A stretch of DNA of 7,716 nucleotides, taken from NCBI GenBank assembly GCA_009845505.1, contig VXZL01000135.1, forward strand, positions 1 through 7,716, in the 5' to 3' direction. The position numbers and the translations under genes are program-made. The stretch's first letter is position 1. Each line of letters begins with the position of its first letter. The DNA is from Candidatus Poribacteria bacterium. GTDB taxonomy: Bacteria > Poribacteria > WGA-4E > WGA-3G. The notes under the pieces were generated by a model, which had not been told where the DNA came from, searched no databases, and saw nothing but the letters and a program-made list of their open reading frames with translations. Shown piece after piece: positions 1 through 6,299 of the stretch.

Positions 1-430
1 CATTATAGCACAATCTTCCTTTAGGGAGTGGCCTAAAAAACCGTAGGCAGTACAAAGATTGGACGAAGCTTAGAACAAAGTCAATACGGTCCTGTTTTGA
101 CCACTCGCGGTGCTGTTTGAAGATGTTCTGAAACTCGCGCGTAAGGTTTCCTATCGTTGTTCTTCCCTCTTCGACCAGTTGTGGAATATCGTAGCGTTCT
201 TTACCGTCGTAGGAATTATACTTTTCGATGTCAATTGTCATTAGGATGGTATAAGATTTTCCCTTAAAGTTCCAGACGTAGCGTTTCCCAAGTGTCTGTC
301 GGGTATTCGGGGGACGCTGCTGCACAATGCCTTCTACGATCTGAACGCCGCTGAGCGCGTCTTCGGCATTGATATTTGCAATGATGAGAAAGTTACTTAG
401 GAGTAAGAGGATAAGCAGTCTAATTTTCAT
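1..430 (-). CDS. Secreted protein of unknown function, 3' end cut by the window edge
   Basis: The frame opens with ATG at 430 and stays open to the window edge, giving 143 visible codons. An AAAGGA ribosome-binding site lies about ten bases upstream. The gene starts 17 bases after the stop of the MotB-like gene, so the two are probably co-transcribed. Residues 1-22 form a signal peptide: charged MKIR, a Leu/Ile-rich core, then a likely cleavage after NINA. The mature part is hydrophilic (for example YVWNFKGKSYTILMTID at 51-67). It contains an SFVQSL stretch at 121-126, which resembles the segment preceding the catalytic region in some transglutaminase-like proteins; that resemblance is from memory and is weak. 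From residue 127 the sequence turns into an Arg/Pro/Cys-rich string that looks less natural than the +1 frame, so a frameshift near 35-50 is possible. The function is unknown. Confidence 0.7.
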   Translation of the reverse strand, partial: MKIRLLILLLLSNFLIIANINAEDALSGVQIVEGIVQQRPPNTRQTLGKRYVWNFKGKSYTILMTIDIEKYNSYDGKERYDIPQLVEEGRTTIGNLTREFQNIFKQHREWSKQDRIDFVLSFVQSLYCLRFFRPLPKGRLCYN

Positions 431-447
431 ATAGTGCTATCCTTTTG

Positions 448-1203
448 TTATTCAGTCTGTTCATTCCGATAAAATAACAATATTTCTATTCGACGATTTT
501 TGTCTCTCATATCTCTTGTTCTGTTATGCATTTTGAGTTTCTCAGGTGTGTATGTATTATCTTGATCAGAGCGTTGAATTGGCTTGTACTCTCCAAAAGA
601 TGTAGCTGATATGAGATGCCTTGCTGGATCTATATGGATTTGAAACTGTAGAAATCTAAATACAGAGATGGCACGTTTTGCTGCGAGATGTAAGTTTGAT
701 GTTTCAAAATCGGGCGGTGTAGGGTCTGCATGTCCTTGAATCTGAATTTCTCGGATGGAATTGAGATTTCTTTTTATTTGACGACCAACAGTTCGCAATG
801 TATCTTTACCGTTTTGTTTGAGATTAAATTTATTCGGTTCAAACAATATTCGATCACTAAAACTGTATCGTTGCAGTGTAGGCTCGTTCTTAATTGTAAT
901 TTTTGTGTATCTGTTAACTCCCGTGCGAATTCTAATTTCATACGAATCAGGTTCGCTTGTTCTTGGTATCGGTTTAACCCGATACGCGGCAGCAATTGCA
1001 TGGATCATCTCCATCTGTTTTTGTTCAACTTCCGGCGGAATAACCGTTCCGTCTGGTGGTTCTGGCTCAGGCGGAGTAGATTCTGGTCCGACGGAAAAAG
1101 CGACAATCACAGCAAACACGACAATCACCAATATCAAGACAAGCGTCAGCATTAAGTCTGAAAAGGAGGGCCAAAAATTGAAATCTAATGTATTATCTTC
1201 CAT
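448..1203 (-). CDS. MotB/ZorB-like membrane protein with OmpA-like domain
   Basis: This is a 251-residue inner-membrane protein with a short cytoplasmic N-terminus, one membrane helix at about 16-38, a Pro-rich linker (43-58) and a C-terminal OmpA-like peptidoglycan-binding domain (about 115-246). FWPSFSDLM at 10-18 puts Asp16 at the membrane entry, where MotB-type stators carry the ion-conducting Asp. OmpA hallmarks are ILFEPNKFNL (119-128), IQGHADPTP (155-163), the LHLAAKRAISVFRFL helix (171-185) and NRRIEILLF (236-244). The start is supported by GAAGGAAA about eight bases upstream and by an 11-base overlap with the preceding open frame, which suggests translational coupling. Length and layout match ZorB of the Zorya phage-defence system as well as generic MotB-like stators. 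No intact MotA/ZorA partner or Zorya nuclease or helicase is in view, so the process it powers cannot be named. Flagellar MotB is less likely, since no flagellar gene is nearby. Confidence 0.85.
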   Translation of the reverse strand: MEDNTLDFNFWPSFSDLMLTLVLILVIVVFAVIVAFSVGPESTPPEPEPPDGTVIPPEVEQKQMEMIHAIAAAYRVKPIPRTSEPDSYEIRIRTGVNRYTKITIKNEPTLQRYSFSDRILFEPNKFNLKQNGKDTLRTVGRQIKRNLNSIREIQIQGHADPTPPDFETSNLHLAAKRAISVFRFLQFQIHIDPARHLISATSFGEYKPIQRSDQDNTYTPEKLKMHNRTRDMRDKNRRIEILLFYRNEQTE

Positions 1204-1402
1204 CTGTTTTCCTTCGGGAAAATGGATTGATTCTCCGCCAAAATGAAGTTCGGCCGGGTCTCTCTATTTTGGATGCTCGCACCTGCCGTTCCAATCTGTC
1301 AACAGTAATTGCTAAGGTTTGCGAGTTCTGAGAAATATCGCCAATAATGGTATTGAGTCTCTCGATATTCACGTTCAGTGGCGTAACATCAACAGAAATT
1401 TG
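1193..1402 (-). pseudogene. 3' remnant of the gene upstream of the MotB-like gene (possible MotA/ZorA-like tail)
   Basis: An open frame of about 69 codons ends with TAA at 1193-1195, overlapping the start of the MotB-like gene by 11 bases. It begins directly after an in-frame TGA at 1403-1405, and no ATG with a ribosome-binding site is present; the only near candidate is a GTG at 1372. The product (starting ISVDVTPLNVNIERLN) has a helical, coiled-coil-like part, SQNSQTLAITVDRLERQV, then a basic tail (SFWRRINPFSRRK). An overlapping gene directly before a MotB/ZorB-like gene is normally its MotA/ZorA/ExbB-type partner, some of which carry a C-terminal helical tail. I therefore infer a decapitated stator gene. 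Sequence to the right is AT-rich and then an inverted-repeat element, consistent with loss of the 5' part during insertion or rearrangement. A short independent peptide is not excluded. Confidence 0.5.
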
Positions 1403-1462
1403 TCAAGTGAAAATTTTCTTTTTTTTCTTGATTTATTCTTGCGGATGGGGTATCCTAATTTT

Positions 1463-1579
1463 AGCACTTACGGGACTGCGAAATTAAGTTGAAACACGTA
1501 TCTTCGGACGATAAAATTCTTGCCACTATAGGAGCTGTGCGGTTGGAAACCGCACCTACCGGTGGTGTGCGTAAGTCCT
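1463..1579. mobile_element. MITE-like inverted-repeat element, copy 1 (core type A)
   Basis: This element of about 117 bp has a clean right end, TGCGTAAGTCCT (1568-1579), and a diverged left end, AGCACTTACG followed by an 8-base insertion. Inside are AAATTAAGTTGAAACACGTA, the block ATCTTCGGACGATAAA, and the hairpin GTGCGGTT-GGA-AACCGCAC (1537-1555) followed by CTACCGGTGG. The same blocks in the same order occur on the opposite strand at 6300-6411. It has no coding capacity, so any mobility must depend on a transposase in trans. It lies about 60 bases from the point where the upstream part of the stator-like gene is lost. Confidence 0.75.
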
Positions 1580-1622
1580 AAGTTATAAGATTGGACTGGT
1601 CTCTACTGACCTCTGGTCGCGG

Positions 1623-1662
1623 TGCTGCCCGTTTTCTGTGCGAAGCGGTTTCGCTGGCAGCA
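1623..1662 (+). promoter_or_regulatory. Two-tier hairpin in the leader of the coiled-coil gene
   Basis: TGCTGCC (1623-1629) pairs with GGCAGCA (1656-1662). Nested inside, GCGAA (1640-1644) pairs with TTCGC (1650-1654) around a five-base loop. The structure ends 28 bases before the ATG at 1691, so it lies in the probable 5' untranslated region. Its role is unknown. No U-run follows, so it is not an ordinary terminator. Confidence 0.4.
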
Positions 1663-1676
1663 TCGGCAAAAGTTAA

Positions 1677-1684
1677 TAAGGAAA
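1677..1684 (+). promoter_or_regulatory. Ribosome-binding site deciding the start at 1691
   Basis: TAAGGAAA lies 6 bases before the ATG at 1691. The frame is open further upstream to a GTG at 1622, but that GTG falls at the foot of a hairpin and has no comparable site, so the ATG is preferred. Confidence 0.65.
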
Positions 1685-1690
1685 CGTATC

Positions 1691-2014
1691 ATGAATGGAA
1701 ACACATTTGAAGAAATGGTCATCACGACCCTCAATGAATTGCGTCAGGATATGTCGTTCTTACGCAGGGAAATCAGTGATGTAAAAACGGAAATCAGTGA
1801 TGTAAAAGCGGAAATCAGTGATGTAAAAATCGACTTACACAAGGAAATCACTGATGTAAAAACGGATTTACACAAGGAAATCACTGATGTAAAAACAGAT
1901 GTCGCTTGGGTGAAGGGTAAGCTTGAAGGGCGGTCTGATACACGTCATGTTGTTCTCACCGGTATTTCCATTTTCGTTGCTATCTGTGCGGTCGTTGTTG
2001 CCTTCCTAAAATAA
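1691..2014 (+). CDS. Small coiled-coil protein with C-terminal membrane anchor
   Basis: This 107-residue protein is predicted to be tail-anchored. Residues 1-26 are an amphipathic lead (FEEMVITTLNELRQDM). Residues 27-76 are a repeat-built coiled coil: three 7-residue units of the type EISDVKx, two 11-residue units DLHKEITDVKT, then DVAWVKG. After the linker KLEGRSDTRH comes one hydrophobic helix at 88-106 (VVLTGISIFVAICAVVVAF), ending with Lys. The layout resembles small uncharacterised bacterial proteins with coiled-coil repeats, the motif WVKGKLEG-R and a terminal membrane helix; I know no established function for them. It is the only clear plus-strand gene here. It converges on pnkp, and its stop lies 2 bases before an inverted-repeat element. 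A role as an oligomeric membrane-tethered scaffold is a guess. Confidence 0.75.
   Translation: MNGNTFEEMVITTLNELRQDMSFLRREISDVKTEISDVKAEISDVKIDLHKEITDVKTDLHKEITDVKTDVAWVKGKLEGRSDTRHVVLTGISIFVAICAVVVAFLK
1769..1897 (+). repeat. In-frame tandem repeats, 21 bp x3 then 33 bp x2
   Basis: Three 21-bp units (1769-1831) share GAAATCAGTGATGTAAAA and differ only in the last codon. Two 33-bp units (1832-1897) differ at just two positions. They encode 7- and 11-residue coiled-coil units. The near identity at DNA level, including third codon positions, indicates recent duplication. Confidence 0.9.
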
Positions 2015-2016
2015 AC

Positions 2017-2173
2017 AGGACTTACGCAAAATGAGCAAATATTGGACGTTTAGACGCAAAAAGCGGTAAGTTTCGTCCTTTAAACCCCCTAAAAAATCAA
2101 CGGTATGAAGGTTCTCCGTATGGCATTCCCCGCCCCTTATCAAGGGGACTTTAAGAGGAAATGCGTAAGTCCT
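2017..2173. mobile_element. MITE-like inverted-repeat element, copy 2 (core type B)
   Basis: Perfect 12-bp terminal inverted repeats, AGGACTTACGCA (2017-2028) and TGCGTAAGTCCT (2162-2173), bound a 157-bp element. The interior differs from the other two copies: it contains TTTAAACCCCCTAAAAAATC and a small hairpin CCCCTT-ATC-AAGGGG (2133-2147). It has no convincing gene. It fills the space between the stop of the coiled-coil gene (2012-2014) and the stop of pnkp (2175-2177), so it is the shared 3' region of two convergent genes and could act as a bidirectional 3' structure. Confidence 0.75.
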
Positions 2174-2174
2174 A

Positions 2175-4739
2175 TCAGAGTCTGGGATCAACAGCCTCAC
2201 TTTCGAGGGCTAATACACCGAAAACACACTCATGGACACGAGACAAGGGTTCACGGCGAACGAAACGCTCCAGTGCCTCAACACCCAAGGCAAACTCTCT
2301 AAGGGCAAGGGAACGTTTGTGAGAAACGCCACGAGAACGGAGACGTTCCAAATTTTGAGGCAATGTATATTCGGGTCCATAGATGATCCGTAGGTATTCA
2401 CGACCTCGGCACTTTACAGCGGGTTGTACCAAGCCTCGTTTGCCTCGAACGACGAAATTCAGTGGTTTGATAACCGTGCCTTCGCCACCGTGCGCCGTGA
2501 GTTCCTCCCACTGCCGAATCGCTTCCGTTTGGCTCGTGTCATCGGTTAAATCTACGACGCCGTATCGGGTTGCAAACAACACGTCATCTTCAGAACTTTG
2601 ACAGAGTTTCGTGAGCTTATGCGTATGCCAGAGATGGTCTTTGTCAAAATACGTTCTTCCTTCCGTCGCAAGCAAGTGGAACGGTGCTAACTTCAAGTCT
2701 GTGATTGATTCAACAGACCAGCAGTATTGCTGATAAGCCTTGATGTATTCGGTTACGGCTTCTGTGCGTTGGCGATAACTCTCCAAGATACTATTTACAT
2801 CAACCCCTCTTTCAGCAGTGGTTTTTAGGGAGGCAACCGCTGCTTCCAAAGCGACACGCGCCGATGTCCCGACTGGCGCGTATTGTTGCTTTAGCAACTC
2901 TTGTGCCTTCACCGACCACGGCATCAATTCACAGTCAAGACAAATCCAATCTGTCCCAAGACTTTCCCAATAGCCGACCTCATCCATCGCAGCTTTTACG
3001 TGTTCAAGTAAAGCGGTTTCAACTGCGGCATCGTTAAAGAAAGATCTGCCGGTTCGTGTGTAACAGACACCAAGCGTGTTATCTGCAATGCCAAATCGTT
3101 TTTTTGCGGTTTCTGGATCGCGACAAACAACGAGAATCGCACGCGATCCCATGTGTTTCTCTTGCCAGATAACATCGGTTACCCCTTGCTTGTGATAATA
3201 AGCGAACGCTTCTGCGGGGTGTTCGAGCAGGTCTGACCTGTTCGTTGTTTCGGTTGGGGACATCGTGGGTGGAAGATATATGAGCCATTTTGGATGGACG
3301 GCGAAACGGCTGATCGCTTCTAACGCCGTTATCGCGTTCTCTTCGCGGATTGTTAAGTTGCCGTGTAACCGCGTACTGATAGCGCGCCTTCCCAGCACAT
3401 CGTTGATATCTAAGATATCGTCGTATCCCTGCGTTTTGGGAGAAGAGGGTCTATCCGCTTCATTAAGAAGCGGTTTCACGGGTTCATAATATGTCCGGTG
3501 AGCGGCAACAGATACCAACTCTTTTTCGGGGTATCGCAACGCCGTCAATTTGCCTCCAAAAACGCATCCGGTATCGATATTGATTGTGCGGTTTACCCAT
3601 TGTGGCTCAGCGACCGGCGTGTGTCCATAGACAACCGTGGCGGTCCCACGGTATTCCTCCGCCCAATTGAGCCGGATGGGTAATCCGAATTCATCGGTTT
3701 CTCCAGTAGTTTCGCCGTACATTGCGAATTCCCGCACGCGCCCTGATGCGCGTCCCTGTAGTTCCGCCTTCATTCCAGCGTGGGCGACGACCAACTTCCC
3801 GTTATCAAGCACATAGTGACTCACTAACCCATCTAAAAATTCTGCAATCTGTGTTTTAAATTCTGTTGATTCTTCCGCTAATTGCGCCAGTGATTCCGCC
3901 AGTCCGTGTGTCCGCTTCACATTTCTCCCGCGGAGTGCCCGAACCAGTTTTACATCGTGGTTCCCCGGTACGCAGATCGCTGCACCCATTTCGTGCATCC
4001 GCATGATAAGACGCAAGACCTCAGCGACCTTTGGACCTCGATCAACATAATCTCCGACGAAAACAGCTTTTCTGCCTTCTGGCGGTTCAACGATAGTGTC
4101 CCCGTCGGGTTGTGTTGAGATTTTATAGCCGAGTTTTTGAAGCAATTCGACCAGTTCGTCAAAACAGCCGTGAACATCACCGATAATGTCGAAGGGACCT
4201 TGTTCGTCTGTACGGTTTGACCACAAGGGTTGTCGTTCCACGCGAGCGGCTGCAACGACTTCGGGTGTGGACATCACATAGAGGAACTGTCGAAAACCTT
4301 CGCGCTTAAGATAACGCAGTGAACGACGAAGTTGTTGGTGTTGTTGTCGGATGACGTGCGGTTTTAAATCGCGGTCGGGTCGTGTTGCGTTTCTTTCCTG
4401 ACAGAGTTTCGTGGGGATGTTGAACACGATGGCAGCGGTGAGGTAATGGTATTCGCGCGCCAGCGCAAGCAGAGGTTTTCGTGCGTCGCCTTGGACGTTG
4501 GTTGCGTCAATGACTGTCAGTTTTCCGGCGGCGAGCCGTTTGGCAGCGATGAACCGTAGCACCTCAAACGCGTCTTTTGTTGCTGTTTGATCGGTTTCGT
4601 CGTCCGAAACGAGACCTCGACAGAAATCGGACGAGAGAATCTCGGTCGGCTTAAAATGCTTGCTCGCAAAGGTGGACTTGCCTGAACCTGAGGGTCCGAT
4701 GAGAAGTACAAGCGACGGTTCAGGGATTTTTAGAATCAT
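2175..4739 (-). CDS. pnkp: Polynucleotide kinase-phosphatase-ligase of the bacterial RNA-repair complex
   Basis: This 854-residue, full-length enzyme (family about 850-870) heals and seals broken RNA in the cytoplasm. The N-terminal 5'-OH kinase (1-170) has the P-loop GPSGSGKST (15-23), Asp38 in SSDFCR, and NATRPDR (117-123). The central metallophosphoesterase (about 183-415), which removes 3'-phosphate or 2',3'-cyclic phosphate, has GDVHG (187-191), GDYVDRG (229-235), GNHD (259-262), AHAG (319-322) and YGHTP (371-375). The C-terminal adenylyltransferase/ligase (about 480-854) has the nucleotidyl-lysine motif KHMG (Lys528), LDCELMPW (601-608), EGTVIKP (753-759) and KCRGREYLRIIYG (776-788). 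All three active sites look intact. Its ATG overlaps the hen1 stop as ATGA (4736-4739), so translation is probably coupled. In the studied Clostridium thermocellum system Pnkp works as a complex with Hen1, which it needs for sealing. The identification rests on motifs from end to end and is firm. Confidence 0.97.
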   Translation of the reverse strand: MILKIPEPSLVLLIGPSGSGKSTFASKHFKPTEILSSDFCRGLVSDDETDQTATKDAFEVLRFIAAKRLAAGKLTVIDATNVQGDARKPLLALAREYHYLTAAIVFNIPTKLCQERNATRPDRDLKPHVIRQQHQQLRRSLRYLKREGFRQFLYVMSTPEVVAAARVERQPLWSNRTDEQGPFDIIGDVHGCFDELVELLQKLGYKISTQPDGDTIVEPPEGRKAVFVGDYVDRGPKVAEVLRLIMRMHEMGAAICVPGNHDVKLVRALRGRNVKRTHGLAESLAQLAEESTEFKTQIAEFLDGLVSHYVLDNGKLVVAHAGMKAELQGRASGRVREFAMYGETTGETDEFGLPIRLNWAEEYRGTATVVYGHTPVAEPQWVNRTINIDTGCVFGGKLTALRYPEKELVSVAAHRTYYEPVKPLLNEADRPSSPKTQGYDDILDINDVLGRRAISTRLHGNLTIREENAITALEAISRFAVHPKWLIYLPPTMSPTETTNRSDLLEHPAEAFAYYHKQGVTDVIWQEKHMGSRAILVVCRDPETAKKRFGIADNTLGVCYTRTGRSFFNDAAVETALLEHVKAAMDEVGYWESLGTDWICLDCELMPWSVKAQELLKQQYAPVGTSARVALEAAVASLKTTAERGVDVNSILESYRQRTEAVTEYIKAYQQYCWSVESITDLKLAPFHLLATEGRTYFDKDHLWHTHKLTKLCQSSEDDVLFATRYGVVDLTDDTSQTEAIRQWEELTAHGGEGTVIKPLNFVVRGKRGLVQPAVKCRGREYLRIIYGPEYTLPQNLERLRSRGVSHKRSLALREFALGVEALERFVRREPLSRVHECVFGVLALESEAVDPRL

Positions 4740-6154
4740 GTTATCTGTTTTTCCTGATTTTCTCGGGTAAAGACCGCCATCTGGGTCGGCGCGCCAACAT
4801 CTTCAGTTGTTGGTCCGATTGGATGAAACGCAACGGCATAACTGAAGCGTTCGGAGATACGAGTTGCCCAAGACTGAAACTCGTCCTGTGTCCATTCAAA
4901 ACGGTGGTCTTTGTGTCGAAAGCGTCCACCTTGGAGATTCTCAAATTTCACGTTGTATTCTCTGTTCGGTGTCGTTAGTACAACTGTCCCGGGACGGGCA
5001 AACTCAAAAAGCACCCGCTCAAAAGCCGCAAGGCGTGGTAAATCTAAGTGTTCAATCACCTCTATAACCGCAGCGGCATCGTATCCAGCGAGACGTGTGT
5101 CTCGATAGGTGAGCGACCCTTGGAACAAACGGAGTCGTTTTCTTTGATTCTCTGGCAACTGATCGTAATGGAGTCGTTCTTGCGCGATTTTCAAGGCACG
5201 ATGCGAAACGTCCATGCCGACAATCTCTTCAAACTGCTTTTCATGCAAGAGCTTACGGAGGAGTTTTCCCTCACCGCACCCCAAATCAAGCACGCGTTTC
5301 GCACCGCACTGCTTGAGTGCCTCGGCGACCCTCTGCAAACGGATTTCGTTCAGACTGATTTCTGCTTCAGCTTGCGTTTCTTCTTCTGCCTGAAGTGCCT
5401 CGTCGGTTTGTTGAAGATCTGTGTCGCATAGTTGGGCAAGTGCTTGATTGGTCAATGGACGTAAATGTTTTAAGTAACGACCGACAATGGATTCATGTTC
5501 TGGATGCACAGCGAGCCAATTTTCACCGTGTTTTAAGAGTTTCTCGATTTCTGCCTCGTCAACCCAGTAATGTTTCTCATCATCAAGCACCGGAATCAAG
5601 ACGTACAGGTGCGTGAGAAGTTCGCTCAAACGGCAGGTGTTTTGCAGGGTTACTGTGAAATAACGGCTCTCACCCCAATCCGGGAATTCCGCGTCCAAGA
5701 TGTGTCGCTCCACTTTTATCTTATAACCGAGCGGCTCGAAAAGTCTCCGCAACAATTGTTCGCCGCCCTGACACGGGAGGATGGATAACTTTGCTTCTAA
5801 GGGAATCGCTGTCTCGGCGAGTTGTGGGCGTTCTTTGCTTCTACCGGACAATGCACTGCTAAATACTTGCGCGATTGCGACACTCAAAAACGAGGAGGCA
5901 ACATAGGGGCGATCGCTGACGTACGGTGCCAGTGCGAAATTTTCCCCAGATCGTCCGTGTGGACGGCGGGTCAGTCCAACGCTATCTATATCGAGAAGCA
6001 GGGCTGCTGTGCACCTTTCGGCACTCGCCTCCGGGTAGAAAACGTGTGCTTGCCCGAAATTAAGAGCGAAGGATTGGATCCGTGCTGGGTGTTTGTGCAA
6101 CAGATATCCAAGGTCTGTCGCTGGGGAATATGTTGTTGATATTGTCAGGAGCAT
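4736..6154 (-). CDS. hen1: 3'-terminal RNA ribose 2'-O-methyltransferase
   Basis: This 472-residue protein methylates the 2'-OH of the 3'-terminal ribose of cleaved RNA before sealing, protecting the repaired junction from recutting. The N-terminal half (1 to about 245) is the bacterial Hen1 domain that contacts and activates the Pnkp ligase; it opens with MLLTISTTYSPATDLGYLLH and contains FGQAHVFYPEA (33-43). An acidic linker (about 250-270) leads to the C-terminal SAM methyltransferase: motif I VLDLGCGEG (288-296), GMD (313-315), the metal-binding EVIEH (Glu365, Glu368, His369), and RHKDHRFEW (413-421), whose His417 or His414 would be the fourth metal ligand. The start fits the family N-terminus, although the ribosome-binding site is weak (AAAGG about 11 bases upstream). 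It is the first gene of the pair with pnkp. The leader carries a long hairpin at 6181-6225. Confidence 0.96.
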   Translation of the reverse strand: MLLTISTTYSPATDLGYLLHKHPARIQSFALNFGQAHVFYPEASAERCTAALLLDIDSVGLTRRPHGRSGENFALAPYVSDRPYVASSFLSVAIAQVFSSALSGRSKERPQLAETAIPLEAKLSILPCQGGEQLLRRLFEPLGYKIKVERHILDAEFPDWGESRYFTVTLQNTCRLSELLTHLYVLIPVLDDEKHYWVDEAEIEKLLKHGENWLAVHPEHESIVGRYLKHLRPLTNQALAQLCDTDLQQTDEALQAEEETQAEAEISLNEIRLQRVAEALKQCGAKRVLDLGCGEGKLLRKLLHEKQFEEIVGMDVSHRALKIAQERLHYDQLPENQRKRLRLFQGSLTYRDTRLAGYDAAAVIEVIEHLDLPRLAAFERVLFEFARPGTVVLTTPNREYNVKFENLQGGRFRHKDHRFEWTQDEFQSWATRISERFSYAVAFHPIGPTTEDVGAPTQMAVFTRENQEKQIT

Positions 6155-6180
6155 AACAACAGGACCTTTAAGGAAGGCAG

Positions 6181-6225
6181 TGTGCTAAAGGGGGCAGCCC
6201 AAAGAGACCTGCCACCTTCAGCATA
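6181..6225 (-). promoter_or_regulatory. Long imperfect hairpin in the hen1-pnkp leader
   Basis: TGTGCTAAAGGGGGCAG (6181-6197) pairs with CTGCCACCTTCAGCATA (6209-6225). Of 17 positions, 14 are Watson-Crick pairs, one is a G-T apposition (G-U in a plus-strand transcript, C-A in the minus-strand one) and two are mismatches. The loop is 11 bases. It ends 27 bases before the hen1 ATG and has no following U-run, so it is not a standard terminator. It could be a translational control element, a processing site or a dispersed palindromic repeat. No other copy is seen in this window. Confidence 0.5.
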
Positions 6226-6228
6226 ACG

Positions 6229-6265
6229 CAACAGTTAATCCCCAGAAGTTCTCGTGAGACTGTTG
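6229..6265 (-). promoter_or_regulatory. Second, smaller stem upstream of hen1
   Basis: CAACAGT (6229-6235) and ACTGTTG (6259-6265) are perfect inverted repeats separated by 23 bases. The spacer contains the short palindrome CTCGTGAG (6251-6258). The stem is three bases from the larger hairpin and could stack with it in the leader RNA, or the arms could be a protein-binding site. Stem length alone gives modest support. Confidence 0.3.
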
Positions 6266-6299
6266 ATTGATATATCGCAGCCTTGCTTCCAAGCACTTT

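Noticed and set aside
448..1203. Assigning a complete Zorya defence system
   Set aside because: Only a ZorB-like protein and a possible ZorA tail are seen; no ZorC, ZorD or ZorE gene is in the window.
730..1246. Two overlapping plus-strand open frames opposite the MotB-like gene
   Set aside because: They are antisense to a gene with clear domain motifs, have no ribosome-binding site, and their products are low-quality Ser/Arg/Phe-rich strings.
1622..1690. Extended GTG start giving a 130-residue coiled-coil protein
   Set aside because: The GTG sits at the base of a hairpin without a ribosome-binding site, the extra residues (Arg/Lys/Gln-rich) do not fit, and ATG at 1691 has a good AAGGAAA site.
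1463..2173. CRISPR array suggested by repeated palindromic segments
   Set aside because: The repeats are terminal inverted pairs bounding elements of different content, not direct repeats with regular spacers, and no cas gene is present.
2006..2302. Small open frames across the inverted-repeat element at the pnkp 3' end
   Set aside because: They run through the element's ends into antisense pnkp sequence and have no start signals; they are by-products of the repeat.
3906..4255. Open frames on both strands inside pnkp (70 and 101 codons)
   Set aside because: They are shadows of the phosphatase domain, which is intact in its own frame with all metal-binding motifs.
4864..6139. Several plus-strand open frames opposite hen1
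   Set aside because: All are antisense to a gene with convincing Hen1 motifs throughout; none shows a recognisable domain or start signal.
6155..6299. tRNA or riboswitch in the hen1 leader
   Set aside because: The hairpins do not form a cloverleaf, there is no T-loop sequence, and I recognise no known riboswitch core.
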